Positions 1 to 15,100 of a stretch of 64,000 nucleotides of DNA are shown one piece after another (within the stretch, counting starts at the first letter, position 1; the number at the start of each line of letters is the position of its first letter). The stretch lies in NCBI GenBank assembly GCA_947579665.1, contig OX388348.1, forward strand, positions 12,276,001 through 12,340,000, in the 5' to 3' direction. Source of the stretch: Sympetrum striolatum (lineage: Eukaryota > Arthropoda > Insecta > Odonata > Libellulidae). The notes under the pieces are model-generated. The model saw only the letters and a list, made by a program, of their open reading frames with translations, was not told the DNA's origin and ran no database searches. The translations under genes and the position numbers were made by a program.

Positions 1-3000
1 CTCTAATTTTTCCTTCATTTTTGTCATTATATCGAGATTTTACCGAAAAAAGCAACAAAAGCGAATAATTAAAACGAAATTTCAATTTTTTTCCTCTTTT
101 TTTCCTTAATTTTCCTCATTTTATCAAGATTTTATCGAAAAAAGAAACAAAAACGAATAATTAAAACGAAATTTCAATTTTTTTCCTCTTTTTTTCCCTT
201 AATTTTCCTCATTTTATCAAGATTTTATCGAAAAAAGAAACAAAAACGAATAATTTTAGCGAAATTTAAATTTTGTTTCCTTATTTTTCCTCATTTTATC
301 GAGATATGACCGGAAAAAGCTACAAAAAAAAATAATTTTAGCGAAATTTCTAATTTTTTTCTCTTTTTTTCCTAATTTTTCGTCATTTTATCGAAATATG
401 ACCAAAAAAAGCAACAAAAGCGAATTATTAAGGCGATATTTCATTTGTTTTCCTCTTTTTTCCCCTTAATTTTCCTCATTTCATCGAGATATTATCAAAA
501 AAACGGAACAAAAACAAATAATTTTAGCGAAATTTCAATTTTTCCTCATTTTTTCCTTAATTTTTTTCATTTCATCGATATATTATCGAAAAATGGATCA
601 AAAACGAATACTTTTAGAGAAATTTCGATTTTTTTCCTTAATTTCTTCATTTTGTCGGGTGATTATCGAAAAATGCAACAAAAACAAATAATTTTTGTGA
701 AATTTCCATTTTTTTCCATATTTTTCCTTGATTTTCCTCATTTTATCGATATATGACCGAAAAAAAAATTAAAAGCGAATAATTTTAGCGAAATTTCAAT
801 TTTTTCCTGTTTTTTCCCTTAATTTTTCTCATTTTTACGAGATATTATCGAAAAAGAACAAAACCGAATAATTGTAGCGAAATTTCACTTTTTTTTCCTT
901 ACTTTTCCTCATTCTATCAAGATTTTATCGAAAAAGGAAACAAAAACGAATAATTTTAATAAAACTTCAATTTTTTCCTCTTTTTTTCCTTAATTTTCGT
1001 TATTCTAACGAGATTTTATCGAAATAAACTAACAAAAAGGAATAATTTTAGCGAAATTAAAATATTTTTTCCTTAATTTTCCTCATTTTATCGAGATATT
1101 TACGAAAAAAATCAACAAAACCGATTAATATTTGCCAAATTTCAATTTTTTTCCATACTCTTCCTCATTTTATCAAGATTTTATCAAAGAAGGAAACAAA
1201 AACGAATAATTTAAGCCAAATTTCAATTTTTTCCTCTTTTTTTCCTTAATTTCCTCAATTTGTCGAGATATTATCGAAAAAAGCAACAAAAACTAATAAT
1301 TTTAGTGAAATTTCAATTTTTCCCAATTATTTTCCTTAATTTTCGTCATTTTATCGAGATATGACCGAAGAAAGAAACAAAAGCGAATAATTAAAGCGAA
1401 ATTTCAATTTTTTTCCTCTCTTTTTCCCTTAATTTTCCTCATTTTTTCAATATTTTATCGAAAAAGGAAACAAAAAGGAATAATTTTAGCGAAATTTCAT
1501 TTTTTTCCTTAATTTTCCTCATTTTATCGAGATATTATCGAAAAAAGCAACAAAAACGAACAATTTTAGCGAAATTTAAATTTTGTTTCCTTAATTTTCC
1601 TCATTTTATCGAGATTTGACCGGAAAAAGCTACAAAAACGAATAATTTTAGCGAAATTTCAAATTTTTTCCTCTTTTTTTCCTAAATTTTTCTCCTTTCA
1701 TCGAGATATTATCGAAATAAAGGAACAAAAACAAATAATTTTAGAGAAATTTCAATTTTTTCCTCATTTTTCCTTAATTATCTCATTATGTGGAGATCTT
1801 ATTTAACAAGCAGCAAAAACGAATATGTTTTGTGAAATTTCCATTTCATTCCCCAATTTTTTCCTTAATTTTCCTCATTTTATCGAGATATGACCGAAAG
1901 AAGAAAACATAAATAAATAATTTTAGCAAAATTTCAATTTTTTCCTCATTTTTTCCTTAATTTTTTTCATTTCATATATATATTTTCGAAAAAATAGATC
2001 AAAAACAAATAAGTTTAGCGAAATTTCTATTTTTCTCCCCTATTTTTCCTTAATTTCCTCGTTTTGTCGATATATGAACGAAAAATGCAACAAAATCGAA
2101 TAATTTTTGTGAAATTTCCATTTTTTTCCATTTTTTTTCCATTTTTTTCCTTAATTTTCCTCATTTTATCGATATATGACCGAAAAAAGCAACAAAAGCG
2201 AATAATTTTAGCGAAATTTAAATATATTTTCCTTAATTTTCCTCATTTTATCGAGATATTTACGAAAAAAATCGACAAAACCGATTTATTATAGTCAAAT
2301 TTTAATTTTTTTCCTTACTCTTCATCATTTTATAAATATTTTATCAAAAAAGATACAAAAACCAATAATTTTATTGAAATTTCAATTTTTTTCCCATTTT
2401 TTTTCCTTATTTTTCGTCATATTGTCGAGATATGACCGAAAAAAGCAACAAAAGCGAAAAACTAAAGCGAAATTTCAATCTTTTTCCATTTTTTTCCCTT
2501 AATTTTAATCATTTTATCAAGATTTTATCGAAAAAGGAAAAAAATAGGAATAATTTTTGCGAAATTTAAATTTTTTCCTTAATTTTCCTCATTTTATCGA
2601 GATATTATTGAAAAGAGCAACAAAAACGATTAATTTCTGAGAAATATAATTTTTTTCCCTCTAATTTCTCCTTCATTTTTGTCATTATATCGAGATTTTA
2701 CCGAAAAAAGCAACAAAAGCGAATAATTAAAACGAAATTTCAATTTTTTTCCTCTTTTTTTCCCTTAATTTTCCTCATTTTATCAAGATTTTATCGAAAA
2801 AAGAAACAAAAACGAATAATTTTAGCGAAATTTAAATTTTGTTTCCTTATTTTTCCTCATTTTATCGAGATATGACCGGAAAAAGCTACAAAAAAAAAAT
2901 AATTTTAGCGAAATTTCTAATTTTTTTCTCTTTTTTTTTCCTAATTTTTCGTCATTTTATCGAAATATGACCAAAAAAAGCAACAAAAGCGAATTATTAA

Positions 3001-4980
3001 GGCGATATTTCATTTGTTTTCCTCTCTTTTCCCCTTAATTTTCCTCATTTCATCGACTTATTATCAAAAAAACGGAACAAAAACAAATAATTTTAGCGAA
3101 ATTTCAATTTTTCCTCATTTTTTCCTTAATTTTTTTCATTTCATCGATATATTACCGAAAAATGGATCAAAAACGAATACTTTTAGAGAAATTTCGATTT
3201 TTTTCCTTAATTTCTTCATTTTGTCGGGTGATTATCGAAAAATGCAACAAAAACAAATAATTTTTGTGAAATTTCCATTTTTTTTCCATATTTTTCCTTG
3301 ATTTTCCTCATTTTATCGATATATGACCGAAAAAAGAATTAAAAGCGAATAATTTTAGCAAAATTTCACTTTTTTTTTCTTACTTTTCCTCATTCTATCA
3401 AGATTTTATCGAAAAAGGAAACAAAAACGAATAATTTCAGCATAACTAAAATTTTTTCCTCTTTTTTTCCTTAATTTTCGTTATTCTAACGAGATTTTAT
3501 CGAAAAAATCTAACAAAAACGAATAATTTTAGCGAAATTTAAATATTTTTTCCTTAATTTTCCTCATTTTATCGAGATATTTACGAAAAAAATCAACAAA
3601 ACCGATTAATTTTAGCCAAATTTCAATTTTTTTCCTTACTCTTCCTCATTTTATCAAGATTTTATCAAAGAAGGAAACAAAAACGAATAATTTAAGCCAA
3701 ATTTCAATTTTTTCCTCTTTTTTTCCTTAATTTCCTCAATTTGTCGAGATATTATCGAAAAAAGCAACAAAAACTAATAATTTTAGTGAAATTTCAATTT
3801 TTTCCAAGTATTTTTTCCTTAATTTTCGTCATTTTATCGAGATATGACCGAAGAAAGAAACAAAAGCGAATAATTAAAGCGAAATTTCAATATTTTCCTC
3901 TTTTTTTCCCTTAATTTTCCTCATTTTTTCAATATTTTATCGAAAAAGGAAACAAAAAGGAATAATTTTGGCGAAATTTCATTTTTTTCCTTAATTTTCC
4001 TTATTTTATCGAGATATTTTCGAAAAAAGCAACAAAAACGAATAATTTTAGCGAAATTTCAAATTTTTTCCTCTTTTTTTCCTAAATGTTTCTCCTTTCA
4101 TCGAGATATTATCGGAAAAAAGGAACAAAAACAAATAATTTTAGAGAAATTTCAATTTTTTCCTCTTTTTTCCTTAATTATCTCATTATGTGGAGATCTT
4201 ATTTAACAAGCAGCAAAAACGAATATGTTTTGTGAAATTTCCATTTCTTTCCCCATTTTTTTCCTTAATTTTCCTCATTTTATCGAGATATGACCGAAAG
4301 AAGAAAACATAAATAAATAATTTTAGCAAAATTTCAATTTTTGCCTCATTTTTTCCTTAATTTTTTTCATTTCATATATAAATTTTCGAAAAAATAGATC
4401 AAAAACAAATAATTTTAGCGAAATTTCTATTTTTCTCCCCTATTTTTCCTTAATTTCCTCATTTTGTCGTTATATGACCGAAAAATGCAACAAAAACGAA
4501 TAATTTTTGTGAAATTTCCATATTTTTTTCCATTTCTTTCCTTAATTTCCTCATTTTATTGAGATATTTACGAAAAGAATCGACAAAACCGATTAATTAT
4601 AGTCATATTTCAATTTTTTTCCTTACTCTTCATCATTTTATAAAGATTTTATCAAAAAAGATACAAAAACCAATAATCTTATTGAAATTTCAATTTTTTT
4701 CCCATTTTTTTTCCTTAATTTTCGTCATATTGTCGAGATACGACCGAAGAAAGCAACAAAAGCGAATAACGAATGCGAAATTTCAATCTTTTTACATTTT
4801 TTTCCCTTAATTTTCCTCATTTTATCAAGATTTTATCGAAAAAGGAAAAAATAGGAATAATTTTAGCGAAATTTAAATTTTTTCCTTAATTTTCCTCATT
4901 ATAACGAGATATTATCGAAAAAAGCAACGAAAACGAATAATTTTAGCGAAATATAATTTTTTCCCTCTAATTTTTCCTTC
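1..4980 (+). repeat. Left higher-order repeat, ~2.6 kb unit, two copies (first truncated by window edge)
   Basis: The segment beginning CTCTAATTTTTCC at base 1 recurs at 2,659. A marker reading frame at 445 recurs at 3,014, a 2,569-bp spacing. The two spacings, 2,658 and 2,569, differ by one monomer, so copies differ by whole-monomer gain or loss as well as point changes. The copies are visibly less alike than those further right. The right limit is approximate because monomers grade into each other. Confidence 0.75.
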
Positions 4981-7900
4981 ATTTTCGTTATTATATCGAG
5001 ATATTACTGAAAAAAGCAACAAAAGCGAATAATTAAAGCGAAATATCAATTTTTTTCCTCTTTTCTTCCCTTAATTTTCCTCATTTTATCAAGATTTTAT
5101 CGAAAAAAGAAGCAAAAACGAATAATTTTAGCGAAATTTAAATTTTGTTTCCTTAATTTTCCTCATTTTAACGAGATGTGACCGGAAAAAGCCACAAAAA
5201 CGAATAATTTTAGCGACATTTTAAATTTTTTTCCTCTTTTTTTCCTACATTTTCGTCATGTTATCAAGATATGATCGAAAAAAGCAACAAAAGCGAACAA
5301 TTAAAACGATATTTCAATTTTTTCATCTTTTTTCCCCTTAATTTTTCCATTTCATCGAGATATTATCGAAAAAAAGGAACAAAAACGAATAATTTTAGAG
5401 AAATTTCAATTTTTTTCCCCTTTTTTGCTTAATTTCCTCATTTATCAAGATTTTATCAAAAAAGGAAACAAAAACGAATTATTTTAGTGAAATTTCAATT
5501 TTTTCCTCTTTTTTTCCTTACTTTTCGTCATTATAACGAGATTTTATCGAAAAAAGAAACAAAAACGAATAGTATTAGCGAGATTTAAATATTTTTTCCT
5601 TAATTTTCCTCATTTTATCGAGATATTATCGAAAAGAGCAACAAAAACGAAAAATTTTTGCGAAATATAATTTTTTTCCCTCTAATTTTTCCTTCATTTT
5701 TGTCATTATATCGAGATTTTACCGAAAAAAGCAACAAAAGCGAATAATTAAAGCGAAATTTCAATTTTTTTCCTCTTTTTTTCCCTTAATTTTCCTCATT
5801 TTATCAAGATTTTATCGAGAAAGAAACAAAAACGAATAATTTCAGCGAAATTTAAATTTTGTTTCCTTACTTTTCCTCATTTTATCGAGATATGACCGGA
5901 AAAAGCTACAAAAACGAATAATTTTAGCGAAATTTCTAATTTTTTTCTCTTTTTTTCCTAAATTTTCTTTATTTTATCGAAATATGACCAAAAAAAGCAA
6001 CAAAAGCGAATAATTAAGGCGAAATTTCAATTTTTTTCCTCTTTTTTTCCTAAATTTTTCTCCTTTCATCGAGATATTATCGAAAAAAAGGAACAAAAAC
6101 AAATAATTTTAGAGAAATTTCAATTTTTTCCTCATTTTTCCTTAATTATCTCATTATGTGGAGATCTTATTTAACAAGCAGCAAAAACGAATATGTTTTG
6201 TGAAATTTCCATTTCTTTCCCCATTTTTTTCCTTAATTTTCCTCATTTTATCGAGATATGACCGAAAGAAGAAAACATAAATAAATAATTTTAGCAAAAT
6301 TTCAATTTTTTCCTCATTTTTTCCTTAATTTTTTTCATTTCATATATAAATTTTCGAAAAAATAGATCAAAAACAAATAATTTTAGCGAAATTTCTATTT
6401 TTCTCCCCTATTTTTCCTTAATTTCCTCATTTTGTCGATATATGACCGAAAAATGCAACAAAAACGAATAATTTTTGTGAAATTTCCATATTTTTTTCCA
6501 TTTCTTTCCTTAATTTCCTCATTTTATTGAGATATTTACGAAAAAAATCGACAAAACCGATTAATTATAGTCATATTTCAATTTTTTTCCTTACTCTTCA
6601 TCATTTTATAAAGATTTTATCAAAAAAGATACAAAAACCAATAATCTTATTGAAATTTCAATTTTTTTCCCATTTTTTTTCCTTAATTTTCGTCATATTG
6701 TCGAGATACGACCGAAGAAAGCAACAAAAGCGAATAACTAAAGCGAAATTTCAATCTTTTTACATTTTTTTCCCTTAATTTTCCTCATTTTATCAAGATT
6801 TTATCGAAAAAGGAAAAAATAGGAATAATTTTAGCGATATTTAAATTTTTTCCTTAATTTTCCTCATTATAACGAGATATTATCGAAAAAAGCAACGAAA
6901 ACGAATAATTTTAGCGAAATATAATTTTTTCCCTCTAATTTTTCCTTCATTTTCGTTATTATATCGAGATATTACTGAAAAAAGCAACAAAAGCGAATAA
7001 TTAAAGCGAAATATCAATTTTTTTCCTCATTTCTTCCCTTAATTTTCCTCATTTTATCAAGATTTTATCGAAAAAAGAAGCAAAAACGAATAATTTGTAG
7101 CGAAATTTAAATTTTGTTTCCTTAATTTTCCTCATTTTAACGAGATGTGACCGGAAAAAGCCACAAAAACGAATAATTTTAGCGACATTTTAAATTTTTT
7201 TCCTCTTTTTTTCCTACATTTTCGTCATGTTATCAAGATATGATCGAAAAAAGCAACAAAAGCGAACAATTAAAACGATATTTCAATTTTTTCATCTTTT
7301 TTCCCCTTAATTTTTCCATTTCATCGAGATATTATCGAAAAAAAGGAACAAAAACGAATAATTTTAGAGAAATTTCAATTTTTTTCCCCTTTTTTGCTTA
7401 ATTTCCTCATTTATCAAGATTTTATCAAAAAAGGAAACAAAAACGAATTATTTTAGTGAAATTTCAATTTTTTCCTCTTTTTTTCCTTACTTTTCGTCAT
7501 TATAACGAGATTTTATCGAAAAAAGAAACAAAAACGAATAGTATTAGCGAAATTTAAATATTTTTTCCTTAATTTTCCTCATTTTATCGAGATATTATCG
7601 AAAAGAGCAACAAAAACGAAAAATTTTTGCGAAATATAATCTTTTTCCCTCTAATTTTTCCTTCATTTTTGTCATTATATCGAGATTTTACCGAAAAAAG
7701 CAACAAAAGCGAATAATTAAAGCGAAATTTCAATTTTTTCCTCTTTTTTTCCCCTAATTTTCCTCATTTTATCACGATTTTATCGAAAAAGAAACAAAAA
7801 CGAATAATTTCAGCGAAATTTAAATTTTGTTTCCTTATTTTTCCTCATTTTATCGAGATATGACCGGAAAAAGCTACAAAAACGAATAATTTTAGCGAAA

Positions 7901-8016
7901 TTTCTAATTTTTTTCTCTTTTTTTCCTAAATTTTCGTTATTTTATCGAAATATGACCAAAAAAAGCAACAAAAGCGAATTATTAAGGCGATATTTCAATT
8001 TTTTTCCTCTTTTATC
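4081..8016 (+). repeat. Higher-order repeat with 1,968-bp period, two copies
   Basis: Markers at 4,081 and 4,559 recur at 6,049 and 6,527, both exactly 1,968 bp away. The copies are nearly identical through about twenty-two monomers, with scattered single-base changes such as AACGAATGCG versus AACTAAAGCG. Limits are approximate. Confidence 0.8.
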
Positions 8017-9459
8017 CCTTAATTTTCCTCATTTTATCAAGATTTTATCGAAAAAAGAAACAAAAACGAATAATTTTAGTGAAATTTAAATTTTTTTTCC
8101 TTAATTTTCCTCATTTTACCGAGATATGACCGGAAAAAGCCACAAAAAGTAATAATTTTAGCAAAATTTAAATTTTTTTTGCTTAATTTCCTCATTTCAT
8201 CGAGACATTATCGAAAAAGAGGTACAAAAACAAATAATTCTAGAGAAATTTCTAATTTTTTCCTCTTTTTTTCATAAATTTTCGTCATGTTATCGAAATA
8301 TTACCAAAAAAGCAACAAAAGCGAATAATTTTAGCGAAATTTCACTTTCTTTTCCTTACTTTTCCTCATTCTATCAAGATTTTATCAAAGAAGGAAACAA
8401 AAACGAATAATTTAAGCAAAATTTCAATTTTTTCCTCTTTTTTTTTTAATTTCCCTAATTTGTCGAGATATTATCGAAAAAAGCAACAAAAACTAATAAT
8501 TTTAGTGAAATTTCAATTTTTTCCCAATTATTTTCCTTAATTTTCGTCATTTTATCGAGATTTGACCGGAAAAAGCTACAAAAACGAATAATTTTAGCGA
8601 AATTTCAAATTTTTTCCTCTTTTTTTCCTAAATTTTTCTCCTTTCATCGAGATATTATCGAAAAAAAGGAACAAAAACAAATAATTATAGAGAAATTACA
8701 ATTTTTTCCTCTTTTTTCCTTAATTATCTCATTATGTGGAGATCTTATATAACAAGCAGCAAAAACGAATATGTTTTGTGAAATTTCCATTTCTTTCCCC
8801 ATTTTTTTCCTTAATTTTCCTCATTTTATCGAGATATGACCGAAAGAAGAAAACATAAATAAATAATTTTAGCAAAATTTCAATTTTTTCCTCATTTTTT
8901 CCTTAATTTTTTTCATTTCATATATATATTCGAAACAATAGATCAAAAACAAATAATTTTAGCGAAATTTCTATTTTTCTCCCCTATTTTTCCTTAATTT
9001 CCTCATTTTGTCGATATATGACCGAAAAATGCAACAAAAACGAATAATTTTTGTGAAATTTCCATTTTTTTCCATTTTTTTCCTTAATTTTCCTCGTTTT
9101 ACCGATATATGTTCGAAAAAAGCAACAAAAGCGAATAATTTTAGCGAAATTTAAATATATTTTCCTTAATTTCCTTATTTTATCGAGATATTTACGAAAA
9201 AAATCGACAAAACCGATTAATTATAGTCAAATTCCATTTTTTTTCCTTACTCTTCATCATTTTATAAAGATTTTATCAAAAAAGATACAAAAACCAATAA
9301 TCTTATTGAAATTTCAATTTTTTTCCCATTTTTTTTCCTTAATTTTCGTCATATTGTCGAGATATGACCGAAAAAAGCAACAAAAGCGAATAACTAAAGC
9401 GAAATTTCAATCTTTTTCCATTTTTTTCCCTTAATTTTCCTCATTTTATCAAGATTTTA

Positions 9460-12190
9460 TCGAAAAAGGAAAAAAAAAAGAATAATTTTAGCGAAATATA
9501 AATTTTTTCCTTAATTTTCCTCATTTTAACGAGATATTATCGAAAAAAGCAACAAAAACGAATAATTTTAGCGAAATATAATTTTTTCCCTCTAATTTTT
9601 CCTTCATTTTCGTTATTATATCGAGATATTACTGAAAAAAGCAACAAAAGCGAACAATTAAAACGATATTTCAATTTTTTCCTCTTTTTTCCCCTTAATT
9701 TTCCTCATTTCATCGAGATATTATCGAAAAAAGGAACAAAAACGAATAATTTTAGAGAAATTTCAATTTTTTTCCCCTTTTTTCCTTAATTTCCTCATTT
9801 TATCAAGATTTTATCAAAAAAGGAAACAAAAACGAATAATTTTTGCGAAATTTCAATTTTTTCCTCTTTTCTTACTCAATTTTCGTCATTATAACAAGAT
9901 TTTATCGAAAAAAGAAACAAAAACGAATAATTTTAGTGAAATTTCAATTTTTCTCTCTTTTTTTTCTTAATTTTCGTCATTATAACGAGATTTTATCGAT
10001 AAAGGAAACAAAACCATATAATATTAGCGAAATTTAAATATTTTTTCCTTAATTTTCCTCATTTTATCGAGATATTATCGAAAAGAGCAACAAAAACGAA
10101 AAATTTTTGCGAAATATAATTTTTTTCCCTCTAATTTTTCCTTTATTTTTGTCATTATATCAAGATTTTACCGAAAAAAGCAACAAAAGCGAATAATTAA
10201 AGCGAAATTTCAATTTTTTTCCTCTTTTTTCCCTACATTTTCCTCATTTTATCAAGATTTTATCGAAAAAAGAAACAAAAACGAATAATTTTAGCGAAAT
10301 TAAAATTTTGTTTCCTTATTTTTCCTCATTTTATCGAGATATGACCGGAAAAAACTACAAGAACGAATAATTTTAGCGAAATTTCTAATTCTTTTCTCAT
10401 TTTTTCCTAAATTTTCGTCATTTTATCGAAATATGACCAAAAAAAGCAACAAAAGCGAATAATTTTAGCGAAATTTCACTTTCTTTTCCTTACTTTTCCT
10501 CATTCTATCAAGATTTTATCGAAAAAGGAAACAAAAACCAATAATTTTAGCAAAACTTCAGTTTTTTCCTATTTTTTCCTTAATTTTCGTTATTCTAACG
10601 AGATTTTATCGAAAAAAACTAACAAGAACGAATAATTTTAGCGAAATTTAAATATTTTTTCCTTAATTTTCCTCATATTATCGAGATATTTACGAAAAAA
10701 ATCAACAAAACCGATTAATTTTAGCCGAATTTCTTTTTTTTTTCCTTACTCTTCCTCATTTTATCAAGATTTTATCAAGGAAGGAAAAAAAAACGAATAA
10801 TTTAAGCGAAATTTCTATTTTTTCCTCTTTTTTTCCTTAATTTCCCCAATTTGTCGAGATATTATCGAAAAAAGCAACAAAAACTAATAATTTTAGTGAA
10901 AATTCGATTTTTTCCCAATTATTTTCCTCAATTTTCCTCATTTTATCGAAATATTATCGAAAAAAGCAACAAAAACGAATAATTTTAGCGAAATTTAATT
11001 TTTCTCCCTCTTATTTTTCCTTCATATTCGTCATTATTTTTTTCCCTTAATTTTCCTCATTTTATCGAAATATGACCGAAAAAAGGAACATAATTTAATA
11101 ATTTTAGCGAAATTTCAATTTTTTCCTCTTTTTTTCCTTAATTTTCCTCATTTTATCGAAATATTATCGAAAAAAAGGAACAAAACTGAATAATTCTAGA
11201 GAAATTTCCATTTTTTCCCCTTTTTTTCCTTAATTTCCTCATTTTGTCGAGATAATATCGATAAAAGCATAAAAAAGAATAATTTTAGCGAAATTTCCCT
11301 TTTTTTTCTTTACTTTTCCTCATTTTATCAAGATTATATCGAAAAAGGAAACAAAAACGAATAATTTTAGCGAAATTTAAATTTTTTCCTCTTCTTTTCC
11401 TTAATTTTCGTCATAATAACGAGATTTTATCGAAAAAAGAAACAAAAACGAATAATTTTAGCGAAATTTAAATATATTTTACTTGATTTTCCTCATTTTA
11501 TCTAGATATTTACGAAAAAAATCAACAAAACCGATTAATTTTAGCGAAATTTCAATTTTTTTTCTTACTCTTCCTCATTTTATCAAGATTTTATCAAAAA
11601 AGGAAACAAAAACGAATAATTTTGGCGAAATTTGAATTTTTTCCATTTTTTTTCCTTATTTTCCTCATTTTATCGAGATATTATCGAAAAAAGCAACAAA
11701 AACGATTAATTTTAGCGAAATTTAATTTTTTTTCCTGTTATTTTTCCTTCATTTTCGTCATTATATAGAGATATTTCCGAAAAAAGAAAGAAAAGCGAAT
11801 ACGTTAAGCGAAATTTTAATTTTTTCCTATTTTTTTCCCTTAATTTTCATCATTTTATCAAGATTTTATCGAAAAAAGAAACAAAAACGATTAATTTTAG
11901 CGAAATTTAAGTTTTGTTTCTTACTTTTCCTCATTTTATCAAGATTTTATCGAAATAAGAAACAAAAACGAATAATTTTAGCGAAATTTAAGTTTTGTTT
12001 CCTTAGTTTTCCTCATTTTGTCGAGATATGACCGGAAAAAGCCACAAAAACGAATACTTTTAGCGAAATTTCAAATTTTTTCCTCTTTTTTTCCTAAATT
12101 TTCGTCATGTTATCGAGATATAACCGATTAAAGCAACTAAAACGAATAATTTTTGAGAAATTTCAATTTTTCCCCCTTTTTTCCCTTAAT
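9460..12190 (+). repeat. X block (first copy) of the satellite
   Basis: About 2.7 kb of monomers that recurs at about 19,259-21,865 and 22,818-25,550. A marker at 9,843 recurs at 19,641 and 23,200. The join at 19,259, inside the run of A after GATCG, shows that X blocks were attached to neighbouring monomers by an exchange that kept monomer register. The block also contains a 1,606-bp variant of the 1,514-bp unit (10,589-12,194), which is about one monomer longer. Confidence 0.8.
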
Positions 12191-12194
12191 TTTC

Positions 12195-15100
12195 GTTATT
12201 CTAACGAGATTTTATCGAAAAAAACTAACAAGAACGAATAATTTTAGCGAAATTTAAATATTTTTTCCTTAATTTTCCTCATATTATCGAGATATTTACG
12301 AAAAAAATCAACAAAACCGATTAAGTTTAGCCGAATTTCTTTTTTTTTCCTTACTCTTCCTCATTTTATCAAGATTTTATCAAGGAAGGAAAAAAAAACG
12401 AATAATTTAAGCGAAATTTCAATTTTTTCCTCTTTTTTTCCTCAATTTTCCTCATTTTATCGAGATATTATCGAAAAAAGCAACAAAAACGAATAATTTT
12501 AGCGAAATTTAATTTTTCTCCCTCTTATTTTTCCTTCATATTCGTCATTATTTTTTTCCCTTAATTTTCCTCATTTTATCGAAATATGACCGAAAAAAGG
12601 AACATAATTTAATAATTTTAGCGAAATTTCAATTTTTTCCTCTTTTTTTCCTTAATTTTCCTCATTTTATCGAAATATTATCGAAAAAAAGGAACAAAAC
12701 TGAATAATTCTAGAGAAATTTCCATTTTTTCCCCTTTTTTTCCTTAATTTCCTCATTTTGTCGAGATAATATCGATAAAAGCATAAAAAAGAATAATTTT
12801 AGCGAAATTTCCCTTTTTTTTCTTTACTTTTCCTCATTTTATCAAGATTATATCGAAAAAGGAAACAAAAACGAATAATTTTAGCGAAATTTAAATTTTT
12901 TCCTCTTCTTTTCCTTAATTTTCGTCATAATAACGAGATTTTATCGAAAAAAGAAACAAAAACGAATAATTTTAGCGAAATTTAAATATATTTTACTTGA
13001 TTTTCCTCATTTTATCTAGATATTTACGAAAAAAATCAACAAAACCGATTAATTTTAGCGAAATTTCAATTTTTTTTCTTACTCTTCCTCATTTTATCAA
13101 GATTTTATCAAAAAAGGAAACAAAAACGAATAATTTTGGCGAAATTTGAATTTTTTCCATTTTTTTTCCTTATTTTCCTCATTTTATCGAGATATTATCG
13201 AAAAAAGCAACAAAAACGATTAATTTTAGCGAAATTTAATTTTTTTTCCTGTTATTTTTCCTTCATTTTCGTCATTATATAGAGATATTTCCGAAAAAAG
13301 AAAGAAAAGCGAATACGTTAAGCGAAATTTTAATTTTTTCCTATTTTTTTCCCTTAATTTTCATCATTTTATCAAGATTTTATCGAAAAAAGAAACAAAA
13401 ACGATTAATTTTAGCGAAATTTAAGTTTTGTTTCTTACTTTTCCTCATTTTATCAAGATTTTATCGAAATAAGAAACAAAAACGAATAATTTTAGCGAAA
13501 TTTAAGTTTTGTTTCCTTAATTTTCCTCATTTTGTCGAGATATGACCGGAAAAAGCCACAAAAACGAATAATTTTAGCGAAATTTCAAATTTTTTCCTCT
13601 TTTTTTCCTAAATTTTCGTCATGTTATCGAGATATAACCGATTAAAGCAACTAAAACGAATAATTTTTGAGAAATTTCAATTTTTCCCCCTTTTTTCCCT
13701 TAATTTTCGTTATTCTAACGAGATTTTATCGAAAAAAACTAACAAGAACGAATAATTTTAGCGAAATTTAAATATTTTTTCCTTAATTTTCCTCATATTA
13801 TCGAGATATTTACGAAAAAAATCAACAAAACCGATTAATTTTAGCCGAATTTCTTTTTTTTTCCTTACTCTTCCTCATTTTATCAAGATTTTATCAAGGA
13901 AGGAAAAAAAAACGAATAATTTAAGCGAAATTTCAATTTTTTCCTCTTTTTTTCCTCAATTTTCCTCATTTTATCGAGATATTATCGAAAAAAGCAACAA
14001 AAACGAATAATTTTAGCGAAATTTAATTTTTCTCCCTCTTATTTTTCCTTCATATTCGTCATTATTTTTTCCCCTTAATTTTCCTCATTTTATCGAAATA
14101 TGACCGAAAAAAGGAACATAATTTAATAATTTTAGCGAAATTTCAATTTTTTCCTCTTTTTTTCCTTAATTTTCCTCATTTTATCGAAATATTATCGAAA
14201 AAAAGGAACAAAACTGAATAATTCTAGAGAAATTTCCATTTTTTCCCCTTTTTTTCCTTAATTTCCTCATTTTGTCGAGATAATATCGATAAAAGCATAA
14301 AAAAGAATAATTTTAGCGAAATTTCCCTTTTTTTTCTTTACTTTTCCTCATTTTATCAAGATTATATCGAAAAAGGAAACAAAAACGAATAATTTTAGCG
14401 AAATTTAAATTTTTTCCTCTTCTTTTCCTTAATTTTCGTCATAATAACGAGATTTTATCGAAAAAAGAAACAAAAACGAATAATTTTAGCGAAATTTAAA
14501 TATATTTTACTTGATTTTCCTCATTTTATCTAGATATTTACGAAAAAAATCAACAAAACCGATTAATTTTAGCGAAATTTCAATTTTTTTTCTTACTCTT
14601 CCTCATTTTATCAAGATTTTATCAAAAAAGGAAACAAAAACGAATAATTTTGGCGAAATTTGAATTTTTTCCATTTTTTTTCCTTATTTTCCTCATTTTA
14701 TCGAGATATTATCGAAAAAAGCAACAAAAACGATTAATTTTAGCGAAATTTAATTTTTTTTCCTGTTATTTTTCCTTCATTTTCGTCATTATATAGAGAT
14801 ATTTCCGAAAAAAGAAAGAAAAGCGAATAAGTTAAGCGAAATTTTAATTTTTTCCTATTTTTTTCCCTTAATTTTCATCATTTTATCAAGATTTTATCGA
14901 AAAAAGAAACAAAAACGATTAATTTTAGCGAAATTTAAGTTTTGTTTCTTACTTTTCCTCATTTTATCAAGATTTTATCGAAATAAGAAACAAAAACGAA
15001 TAATTTTAGCGAAATTTAAGTTTTGTTTCCTTAATTTTCCTCATTTTGTCGAGATATGACCGGAAAAAGCCACAAAAACGAATAATTTTAGCGAAATTTC